Below, one piece after another: positions 1-10,075 of a stretch of DNA of 64,000 nt. Position 1 is the stretch's first letter; each line of letters starts with the position of its first letter. Made by a program: the position numbers and the translations under genes. The stretch is from assembly GCF_020921035.1 (NCBI RefSeq), contig NC_063156.1:4836001-4900000 (forward strand), given 5' to 3'. Origin of the DNA: Rhodamnia argentea. Its lineage: Eukaryota > Streptophyta > Magnoliopsida > Myrtales > Myrtaceae. A model generated the notes under the pieces. The model saw only the letters and a list, made by a program, of their open reading frames with translations, made no database searches and was not told the origin of the DNA.

Positions 1-364
1 AAATAGCTTTTATTCCATGAACATAAGAAATCATATCCACCTTTATCTCACATCTTACATGAGATAATTTTATCCAGCTATATCCCCTTTATACCCCACT
101 TTATTCTATCTTAGACGGGAGCTAAACATGGGATAGGCCGAATCCAAGTTTGCTACTCCAACCATTACCAAACCGATACCTATTCCATTTAGTACTTTAG
201 GTGCTTCTCTTGCGTATAATGTAAATCCCCTAGCGGATCAATTCCAACAAGCCTTTCAAACTAGTACTTTTTGTAATCAACTCTATAGCTTATTCAATAA
301 ACGTTGGTTCTTCGATGTAAAATTTATTTTATCTTGATTTTTATCCCGACCACCAAACGCAGCC
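1..364. repeat. MITE copy cut by the window edge (Tourist-like, same family as 19830-20365)
   Basis: The stretch ends with the inverted terminal sequence ACCACCAAACGCAGCC, followed by TAA, a three-base duplication typical of PIF/Harbinger-type elements. The same terminus closes the element at 19830-20365. The interior is AT-rich with several ATCC/GGAT words (tatcc, ggatag), as in the other copy. The left end lies outside the window, so length and left terminal repeat cannot be checked. Confidence 0.5.
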
Positions 365-367
365 TAA

Positions 368-2434
368 GAGGATTTAACTAAACAAAAATTTCTCATTGGG
401 TAGGTGAAAATAAAGGTAGATAAGATTTTTTATATCTCAAGTATAAAGCTATTTTTTCAACTACTAATTTTTTTAATTAATAAATTAAAATAATAATTAA
501 ATATAAATAAAAATTGAATTTGCATATAGAAAACTAAATTCAAAATAGCAAATAAAATAACAACATTTTGTTTTTATTCATTCCTCTACATATATGTAGA
601 TTGTACCTATCCTATAGTAGAATATTTTATATTTATATTTCTCGCATATTTTTTAAAAACTATTTGACCAAATAAAAAGTACGGAATGATGGAAGGCAAT
701 AAGAATAGTAATACATATTCGAAGAAAATTTAAAAAAAAAAGAGAGAGAGAGAGATGGAAAATAGTAAATAAACAAAACTAAGGCGGAAGAACTTAGATT
801 TTAAATAAACAATTTCAAACTTGAAAAAGTATTTTTCTAATTTTAGAAGAATGAGAGGCCGTGATATATGTATATATATAATGGTCCAATCATTGATCCC
901 AAAAATTTCTACAATAAAATTAGGTAGGTCGCTTGTATAGTTACCTATCCACAATTCTGTTATTTAGTTTCCTAAAATAATTTTACTGGAATATAGTAGT
1001 AGGAGAAATCCCTGCGGGGTAGAAAGAGTATATAAGAATCACTCTCTTTGTCTACTTCTCCTTCATATCTATGGTTCATGTTCAAGTTTCACAACTTCTC
1101 TGTAGTTTTTTAATTCATGTCAGAACTCCATTAAAATGACGAGAGAGTCGAAGTTCCTTCTTCTCCATAATTCTACGGTTCATTTTGAAGTTTCGTGAAA
1201 ATAACAAGAGAATCAAAGCGCTATATTTTTTGGAATAACGAAGGTGAATCATGTTTTCCCTCTCTTATTATAGTTGGCATAGATTGATTAATCTACCTCG
1301 TGGATATTGCTAATGCTTGTTTACATTTCTTGTCATAATAAAACGTGTGGCTCTAGGATATTGTAATGAGCTTATTTACTATTTAGGATTTAGATCGTGC
1401 AATGATCCCGAATTGATTGATGGAGTTTACATCCGTTTGTAGCACTAACTTCATGCACTGCTAAAGAAACTATAGATGCATAAAGTTTGTGCAATCAAAT
1501 CTTAAAATTTATCAAGTTAATGTAATCAAGTCCTAAAACTTATTGGCATTTTCTTTTTGTCAAGCTGGACAGGATTAATGGAGTAAGTTGATTGCATCAA
1601 CTTAACAAGTTTTAGGACTTTATTGCAATTTTTGAAAGTTTTAGGACTCAATTACATTTTTTGAAAGTGTTAGGATTCGAGTGTACTTACGTGAGAGCTA
1701 CCGGTGTGCCCTCGTCGGCCCTCCCAAGGCCTAGGCGAGGATCGACGACCCCAACAACGGTGGGAGTGGCCCCAGTGTGTTCTTCTTCTTCTTGCGTTCA
1801 TCTTTTTCTTTTTTTCTTTTTTTGGTTACATTTATTTTTGTTATCGTTTTAAAAAAAACAAAAAGGAATAAAACAAAGAATAAATAAATAAATAAATGAC
1901 GAAAATGCCCCTAATAGGTTGGTAAGCCGTACCCCTTTTTTGAGACCGATATTAGCACTTCAAAATTTCAGGCTATTATTTGAAATAAAGATGACACTTC
2001 AGGTCCCTATTTAAAATAATGTCTATTTTAGGTCATTATTTGAAAAAATATGGCACTTCACGCCCTTATTTGAAATTTTTCACAAAAAAAAAAAGTAGCA
2101 ATAAGCAGCCTTATTTGGTTACCATGAAAGAAAATAACGGACATGCCGAAATAGTTTCAAAGCCATTCATTTATCACGCGTGTTAATCTATTAGATATAG
2201 GTGCTATAGTAAAAGTAAATAACAATAACAATAATAATAATAATAATAATAATAAGTAGCATGCATAAAGGAAGTAAACAATGTTAAAATACGTAAATAT
2301 TAAATTAGTTTTAGAAGCTGTCCTATAATATTTTACATTATATCAAAGCAAGAACATTCAGTTCAAATCTTTTCAGATCCCTCGTTTACATTCCATGTTA
2401 TATATATTTACACCTTACTCGATAATACCGGCTT

Positions 2435-2470
<36 letters not shown>

Positions 2471-3580
2471 ACACTTCACACAGTGCCTAGCCGACTTACG
2501 CACAGAGGAAGACCATATGCATGTGTTTGGGCCTTAGGGTTCGCCCCACGTTTGCCGAGGGAAAGACTTGTTCGTGGGCCTATTTACATGGCAAAAGGCA
2601 TTATGGGCTTTTCCATTGGTGTTGGGCCCAATCAATTTATGACGTAAGACCATATTAGAGAAAACAAGAAAAAAAACTCAATTTTGCAAGAGTCGAAATC
2701 GTCCCTTTGTCCCTAGACGGAGGGCATCTTCTGGATTAAGTACTAGTGGGTACTGGATAGGCAGTCACGTTCGACGATGTATGGTCTCTGTGTCTGCTTT
2801 CGCTCCCCTTTGCTTCCTCTGAGCCAGCAGATTTACTTGTGGATGCTATCAACCCCCGCTATAACATTCCCAAACACCTCACAGCATGTCATAACTCTCT
2901 CTCTCTCTCTCTCCCTGAGGCGCAAGAACGTTGACGGGTCGCGGTGATTCAGGGGGCCAGAGATACGGTGAAGATGTTGGTGTGGCTCAATCTGATCATT
3001 ATGTTAGAGGGGAAGCTAGATACTAGCCACTGTGATTTGATTAAGCCGCGTCAGTATCTCATCTTACCCAAGTTACTAGTTTCATTGGCATGTGCAGTTT
3101 ACTTCAGCAGATGGCTTGTATCGCGGCACATCGCATCGGTTTAAGAAGCCAAGCAAGCCCTGTGTCGCAGCTATCTTCCTCGAGTCGATTTCCCTTGCTT
3201 GAATCAGCACCTTTCATTCGGGTAATATCCTCGCCGCCGGTATCTTTTGTGATTTCATATTCGTACGGTTTCTCAAACTTCTTTATCTCCATCACTAAGT
3301 GATGACTAAGTTTTGGTCAATGGAAACTGCAGCAGAGTGAATTCTGAGTGCCTAAAGGTGGTTAGTTCTGGCCTCTTTCCTTTCTTTTTCGGTTCTGTGT
3401 GGAGATTGGTGGCACAAGAGATCATCGACGCGGACCATATTCCTGACATTTACAATTGATACATTGAAATCGAGCCAAGCAAAATGCCTGATGGTCAAGT
3501 GAAACCGGGCCCAATCAATGGGCCTAGGAAGTTCGCTAAAGCCCTGAATGAGCCTGACCCCCAAAATTAACGGTAATTAA
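368..3580. other. Intergenic spacer, no recognisable gene
   Basis: AT-rich, with only short ORFs lacking family features. At about 1480-1680 a phrase of the type 'tcctaaaacttat...' recurs in both orientations, and at 1940-2080 a 'gacacttcaggtccctatttgaaat'-like unit of about 45-50 nt occurs three times; both look like remnants of miniature elements. Simple repeats: an AAT-rich run at about 2223-2256 and (GA)n at 2437-2467. The remainder shows nothing I can assign. Confidence 0.6.
2437..2467. repeat. (GA)n microsatellite
   Basis: Uninterrupted GA dinucleotide run of about 15 units in non-coding sequence. Confidence 0.9.
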
Positions 3581-3822
3581 GGGTGCGTTTGTTTTACGAA
3601 AAACTCAAAAGTTGAAAAGCATTTTTCGAAAAATAATTGATTCTATCGCTTAGAAAAATTAGTCAACAGAAGATGTTTTCTTTAGTGACAACGGTTTATG
3701 ACTGACTATTTTCATGGGTGATAAGAATATTTTTCGTTCATTCATTTTTTTAAGTAATAAAAATGATCATATTTCAGAAAATATTTGCCAAACCTTGAGT
3801 TTTCCGTTAAACAAACACTACC
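3581..3822. repeat. MITE with about 30-bp terminal inverted repeats
   Basis: The left end GGGTGCGTTTGTTTTACG and the following AAAAACTCAA match the reverse complement of the right end (TTGAGTTTTCCGTTAAACAAACACTACC) with few mismatches. The element is about 240 bp, AT-rich and non-coding. A clear target-site duplication is not visible, so the superfamily is not assigned. A sequence with a similar left end (GAGGTGCATTTGTTTC) lies in intron 1 of the MYB gene near 6401. Confidence 0.6.
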
Positions 3823-3944
3823 TCAATCCGCTGCCAAATCCTTTTTTGACTCCTTCATAATTGAAGAATGTCTCTGTAAACATAGGCCCCGATTCTAGTA
3901 TTATACTTCCATTCCAAATGATATTCTTTTGAGCCCTATCACCC

Positions 3945-4725
3945 TGAAGGACCTCCAATTTTAGTTCTTGTTTCAATTCTACCTTTTATCTCATAAACAA
4001 CCACCAACTTTAGGTGCATTCCCAATTTTACCCTAAACTTTTTTGTCCCATAAAAATATCACTAACTTTAGGTCTAGTCCCAGTTCTTTCCTAAACCTTT
4101 TTTTTTTTTTTTGTTTCATAAAAAAAACTATCAACTTTAGGTCTGGTATTAATGCTGCCATAATTTTTTTATCTCACGAAAAAGTCCCAGCTTTAGATCT
4201 AGTTTCAATTTTACTGTAAATTTTTTTGTCTCATAAAATATTGCTTAATTTACTTGAGTCTTAAATCTACCTCCATTAACCTTCCATCAAAATCTTCCTT
4301 GGTGATTTTGCGCTTGGTCTTTGATCCCTCATGTTCGGTATTGTTCCATCTCTCACGGTCGGAGAGTTAGTGCTCAAGATGGTCGAATAGCTTGTGCTTG
4401 GGAGTTTTCCATCTTTAGATTATTAATGAGAATTTTGAATGAAGGGTTAATGTGGGAAGATTTGTGACTGAAGTAAAAATTTGTGATTTTTTATCGGATT
4501 GTAAACTTTTTAGGGTAAAATTTTGATTGGACGGTAAAGTTGGAATAAGACCTAAAGTAGAGAGTTCTTTATAGGGAAAAAAAATTAGGGAAGACTTGGC
4601 ACAAGACCTATAGTTGAGGATTTTTTATGGGACAAAAGAAAGTTTAGCTGGAATTGGGACTGGACCTAAAGTTGGAGGTTTTTTATGAAACAAGAGCTAA
4701 AGTTGGAGTTTTTTAAGGTATTAGG
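3945..4725. repeat. Palindromic repeat element built of about 65-80-nt units
   Basis: The left half repeats a unit of the form 'caactttaggtctagtcccaattttaccctaaac...ttttgtcccataaaaa' at least four times with drift; the right half carries the same unit in reverse complement ('ggacctaaagttggaggttttttatg'). No ORF. Similar inverted arrays occur at 52200-52735 and 58400-59120. Confidence 0.6.
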
Positions 4726-5781
4726 CCATTTTTTTTTATAAAAAAAATATTATTTTGCGTTGAATCAAGTATCCTAATAAGAGTACGTTTACACATATAA
4801 CAGACGTGCCAAATAATTATGTGTTTCACAAAGAGGAAGCAATGCCGAATTACACGAAAAGAAATGAGAAAAGATCAAGAAGCATCAATGACAAAGTTAT
4901 AGAAATAAACGGGATAACGAAGTTTGTTATGGAAGGTGCTTCTTGCACAAATTTACTGTAACAGGTTAATAAAAAACAGAGAGATGCGCGAGAACCAACA
5001 AAACGACTTCATGATTGATATGCCTTTACCGAGGGATATACGCTTAGCAACGAGTCTGTCTAATAACAACGTCACATCAAAAGAGCGAAAATGTCGTAAT
5101 CGTAATTTGTCGTCGTCCCGACATTCCCCCAATCATAGAGAAGAATGTGTTTGATTCCATAACCAAAAAAATTTCACCCATCATGGCTCTTAAGTCCCTG
5201 ATTTGAATGTTCACCATAATTTAAAAAGCAAACTCGTCATTGTTGTACATGCTCATCCCTAATTGCATAAAGATCTCTTTTCCATTCCAATTCAGTCACA
5301 TACATGCACTTAGGTAAGTTGAATAACCTTCATTTTTTCATCGACTCAATACAAAATATATATGAAAATGTGTAGTACCCATAATGCCCCTTGTGATACG
5401 TAAGGGATGCGTGAAGCTTACACATCAGCGGTGGAGGAAGGAAAAAAAAATTGGAAGAACCACGTTGCATGCAAGCCGGAGCGACGCCCCGGCTCTCCCC
5501 CTGAAATCTCTCTCTCCAGAAACATCCTGCAAACAATGAAGAAGAAGAAGACGACAACCACCGTCATATTTCTTTCTCTCTCTCTCTTCTTTCACGTCTC
5601 TCACCTAACTAATCGAGAAGAGACCACAGTCATCACTCAAACCGGAAAACATCGGCAGTGTCGACTTCAACCGTCCCTCCTCCTGAAACCTGAACGCTTT
5701 ACCAGCACCGCATTCGCATACCCAGAAGCATAAAAGGCTCGGAAACACAGGCGAGGATAGGCTAATCGAAGATCCGAGGCG

Positions 5782-8700
5782 ATGGATGGGGGCAGCAGCA
5801 GTCGGGGAGGAGGAGGAGGAGGAGAGGAGCTGCCGAAGAACATGAGCAAGAAGGGGATGTGGACATCGCAGGAGGACGAGATACTGACGGAGTACGTGAG
5901 GAGGCACGGGGAAGGGAACTGGAACGCGGTGCAGAGGCACACGTCGCTGCAGAGGAGCGGCAAGAGCTGCCGGCTGAGGTGGGCCAACCACCTGAGGCCG
6001 GACCTCAAGAAGGGGGCCTTCTCGCCGGAGGAGGAGAGCCTCGTTGTCCAGCTCCACGCCGAGTACGGCAACCGGTGGGCCCACATGGCCTCTCTGGTCA
6101 GTCTTCTCCTCCCTCTTAACCCTTTCCGACCTGCTATCGTGAACTCCCATTCATGGGTGTGTCGTGATTTTTCAGACGCGTTACGAGATTTAACGGTGGA
6201 TTTGGTCTCACTTGTGTTCTTCGGGGCTCATCCCTGCATCTTGCTTTAGTGTTCTTAGTTTACATCGATCCCCACGAGAAACGTGCATGCAGTTTCTTGT
6301 TTATCATTTTCCTTCAAGTGGCGTTTTCTTTTCCTTCTTTTCTTTTACCTTGCTTTGTTAAGGAGGGTTCCGTTTGATTTGATGCTAGGGCTTTTTTTAT
6401 TGAGGTGCATTTGTTTCAAGAAAAATCAAAGATTTGAAAAACATAGTTCAATCGCATTACCGCTCGCAAAAATGTATCGCCGGAAAAATATTTCCATCCA
6501 CAACGTATCTTTTCGTCAACTAATTTTTTCATTTGAATAATCTCTTTTACGGAAACATTTTTTAAATTATGGGTACGAGGGATGACGAGGAAATTGGTTT
6601 TGTGGGGGGTGTCGCCGCTTGCGTTTGATGCCTCTTGCATGGCGTTCTCTCCGTACTTTTTGACATTATGAAACTGTTCTTTTCTTTTTCACTATTTGAT
6701 TACGTATGTCGGGTGCATTTTTTTCCCTTTTTCCGGCGAAACACATGTCTTTTGCGTTCCTTACGTATAGAGTCGTTACAATAAATGAGTCCACAGGCAA
6801 TCAGGCATCACTCGGCAAGTAAAAAGGTTTTACCCCAAATTTAAAGAAAAAAAAACCGACAAGATTTCAAATTTTAGACAATATAAAATGTTTGAGTTTA
6901 ACGTATCACTTACCTTATTGACGTCATCATCCCAAATATTCGCCACATTTCCATCCACCAAGCATATGTCAAACCTTAGCATTGAGTCGCAAATCCTATC
7001 ATCTAGCCAATTTTATCAACAAAACAAAAACCACCAGCTTTTACGTGAAAAAAAAAAGTGGCATTAACTCTAGTTGAAGGTTATGGATTCTTAAGATATT
7101 TGTCGCATATTATCAACGTTTGAATTAAATTCTCTCGTTTGAGTTTAGATAGAAGATATTTGTAATAAAATTCATTTCTCACAAGAGGAAGAACAATAGT
7201 ATTTTGCAGCTACAAATATGCAGTATCGAAAAGAATAAGACATGTACGTAGATATGTCCCTTCAACCGTACAATCTAATATTCTCTTTTTCTCCTTTTTT
7301 TAAAAAAGAAAATTTTTACGATTTACGTATTTTTTTCCTATTTAATTACTTGGATATGCTCATGAAACCGAGGAGCTCGGTCAATTCGTTGTTTAATTAT
7401 GACTTGAATTTTTTTAATTGGGGTTTGACTTGAGTCGTCCACGGCATCTCCGGATGCCGGGAAGAACAGACAACGAGATAAAGAACTTTTGGAACACGAG
7501 GATAAAGAGGATTCAGAGAGCGTATTTACCTATTTACCCCGGCAGATTCCGCCGTGCCCAGAGCACCAAGTGCAGTCCGCCCAACCCCAGCCTCACCGGT
7601 GGCAATGCCCAACCTCCCCCTCCCTTCTTCGGACCTTCGTCGTCGCAGTGGAATTGGCCCGGACCCAATCAATGCCAACGCTATGAGCTCCCGCCGCAAT
7701 CAACCATCGCCGGGCTCCGCCACCATCTGAGCGCCTTCTGCGCCGAATCTCACCTACCATCTAGGGGAGCCAGTGTGGTGCTCCATTCAATCCAAATCAC
7801 ACCGCTGGGGGCAATGGTTCTGAGCTCTGGTGGAGCTTGCCACTTCTTCCCGATGCCGTCCAAGGAGAGTATGAGCAGCATGTTCGGGGACTTGTTGGGA
7901 GAATCCGAAACCCTAGCTCAGAAGGAGATGGAAAAGAACAAGAGGGAGAGTTTGGGCGGCGATGGTGCGGAGGTGGTCGCTTCCTCCTCATTCAGTGAGT
8001 ACTGCACATTGCATGCTTGATATCTCTCTTTCATTCTCATTGAAATGTGGTCTGAATTTCTCTCGCTAAGCAATAGATAGGGAACCAATTGAGGAGCCGA
8101 CAGACCAGATCCATTGCATGGACGATGGCCTGTTGGGGGGTTTGATGGTGGAATCTGAAACCCTAGCTCTGAAGGAGATGGAGAAGTACCTGAGTGAGAG
8201 TTTGAGCGGCTATTGCGCCGAGGCGACTTATCAAGCCACTTCCACCTCGTTCAGCGAGTACACCCAATTCTTCGGGATATCCATAAACTACAAACTACAT
8301 AGTTTATGCTTGATATTTCTTTTTCATTCTCGAGTGCACATTTTGTTTAGTCACGGAGTGTGGTCTAAATCTCTCTCGTTAAGCCACAGGTGGGGAACCA
8401 ACCGAGGAGCCGATAGACGAGATCGAGTGCATGGACAATGGCCTGCTGCGAAATTTGTTGGCGGAATTTGAAACCCTAGCTCCGAAGGAGATGGAGAAAA
8501 ACCATAGCGAGAGTTTGAGCGGCTATTGTGCGGAGGCGGTGTATCAAGCCACTTCCACCTCATTTGGCGAGTACACACAATTCTCCGGTATATCTATAAA
8601 CTACATGATTTATGCTTGATATTTCTCGAGTACACCTTTTGTTTATTTATTGAATCTGGTCTAAATCTCTCTTGCTAAGCCATAGGTGGGGAACCAACCA

Positions 8701-9410
8701 AGGAACCGATAGACGAGATTGAGTGCATGAAAGATGGCCTGTTGGGAAATTTGTTGGCGGAAATTGAAAACCTAGCTCCGAAGGAGATGGAGAAGAACCA
8801 TAGTGAGAGTTTGAGTGGTTATCGCGTCGAGGCGGCATATCAAGCCACTTCCTCCTCATTCAGTGAGTACACACAATTCTCTGGTATATCCATAGACTAC
8901 ATAATTTATGTTTGATATTTCTACTTTTATTCTTGAGTACACCCTTTGTTTATTCCTGAAATGTGGTCTAAATCTCTCATTAAGCCATAGGTGCAGAGCC
9001 AACCGAGGAGCCGATAGCAGAGATTGAGTGCATGGTCGATGGCTTGTTGGGGGATTTGTTGGCAGAATCCGAAACCCTACCTCTGAAGGAGATGGAGAAG
9101 AACAAGATTGAGAGTTCGAGTGGCTATCGTGCCGAGGTGGCGGATCAAGCCACTTCCTCCTCTTTCCGCGATTCCCCAGAATTCTCTGGTATATTCATGA
9201 ACTACATGAGTTATGCTTGATATCTCTTTGTCATTCTCGAGTACACCTTTTTGTTTATTCATGGAATGCGGTATAAATCTCTCTTGTTTTGCCATAGGTC
9301 GGGAACCAACCGAGGAGCCGATGGACAAAATCCAGTGCTTGGACGATGACTTGTCTGGACTCCTCTCCAGCTTCGCTTCGACTTCGACGATGCCATCTCC
9401 GGACTGGTGA
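5782..9410 (+). CDS. GAMYB-like R2R3-MYB transcription factor (subgroup 18) with tandemly duplicated exons
   Basis: Nuclear DNA-binding regulator of the MYB33/65/101 type, a family acting in gibberellin responses, anthers and pollen. Exon 1 (5782-6096) codes R2 and most of R3: KKGMWTSQEDEIL, SGKSCRLRWANHLRPDLKKG and GNRWAHMASL. Family alignment puts exon 2 at 7454-7994; it opens with MPGRTDNEIKNFWNTRIKR and the subgroup motif RAYLPIYP. Next come four duplicated exons (8077-8253, 8390-8587, 8686-8862 or -8883, 8991-9188) and a terminal exon (9298-9410) ending DLSGLLSSFASTSTMPSPDW. All junctions after exon 2 are phase 1. Product about 570 aa, normal for GAMYB. Oddities: the base pair before 7454 is GG, not AG, so the phase-0 intron (1,357 bp, with a MITE-like insertion near 6401) has no canonical acceptor; a nearby AG at 7433-7434 shifts the frame. 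Exon 8077-8253 needs a GC donor. It may be a damaged or alternatively spliced gene; the domain call is firm. Confidence 0.85.
7776..7796 (+). promoter_or_regulatory. Probable miR159 target site in MYB exon 2
   Basis: This 21-nt stretch (TGGTGCTCCATTCAATCCA plus AA) pairs with the conserved plant miR159 as I remember it at 18 of 21 positions. The three mismatches face miRNA positions 12, 18 and 20, so seed and positions 10-11 are fully paired. miR159 control of GAMYB-like mRNAs through a site in this part of the coding region is well established. The position-12 mismatch may weaken cleavage. Confidence 0.75.
8077..9297 (+). repeat. Four-copy tandem array of exon-plus-intron units in the MYB gene
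   Basis: Unit starts at 8077, 8390, 8686 and 8991, with the terminal exon at 9298; spacing is 313, 296, 305 and 307 bp. Each unit has an exon of 177 or 198 nt (59 or 66 codons) and a short intron ending in a CCAYAG-type acceptor. Coded peptides share EPTEEPIDEIEC, GLLxxLLAExETLALKEMEK, SESLSGY and QATSSSFS. The end of exon 2 (from about 7860: MFGDLLGESETLAQKEMEK) is a partial copy and the terminal exon has the EPTEEP start. Because every exon is phase 1-1, gain or skipping of a unit keeps the frame. Confidence 0.85.
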
Positions 9411-9480
9411 TGGCAGAAGACGGCACCGTGTTTATCGGACAGCTATTGGCCGTGGCATGTAGGGCTGCCCACATCACTGA

Positions 9481-9514
<34 letters not shown>

Positions 9515-10075
9515 AACAGCCAAAGAGCTATAGAAGCAGTAACAAATGGAACAACATTCAAGTATGTACGCGTATGTGTGAGATCACCTGATATAGACCG
9601 TGTAAATGATCTTTATGTAGCTTATGGAGAGGACTTTGTTTAGCTCTACTCTACTTAGTCTACTAGACAAATTGGGCGTTAATATTACTGACATTCCGGT
9701 ATTATTAATGTTGTTATTTCGGGTCAGCCAAACTTTCTTGGTTCTCTAATTCATGTTTGTGTCCAAGAACATGTGTTGGCGTGTGACCAAGAAACTAGAA
9801 GGAATAGAAAAAGTACATTTAGTGCATAAACGCTTGTATGATGATCTTGTAAGTTTTGAAGCGATAACCCTTTCTTTTAATGAGGCATTTACGGCTCGGA
9901 ATATCCATTATTTGGATGACTTAGAACACGCTGCAAAGCTCTCAAGATAAACTTGCATACTTTATATCAAGAGGTTCGGTCCAAATACAGCGAAAATACG
10001 AATCAGACGAGTCGATCTCGATCGAATACATCAGAAACTCTCGAAGGTCATCAGGTTCAATCTTGTGACATTCTA
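9411..10075. other. Spacer between convergent MYB and reductase genes
   Basis: 665 bp holding the 3' flanks of both genes. A (CT)n run lies at 9483-9512. A short open stretch on the + strand at 9753-9950 (65 codons) has no family features I recognise. Confidence 0.6.
9483..9512. repeat. (CT)n microsatellite
   Basis: About 15 CT units just downstream of the MYB stop codon, possibly within its 3' UTR. Confidence 0.9.

Noticed and set aside
5605-6150. Long minus-strand open frames opposite MYB exon 1
   Set aside because: They are antisense shadows of the GC-rich exon 1; the + strand frame holds the full MYB motifs.
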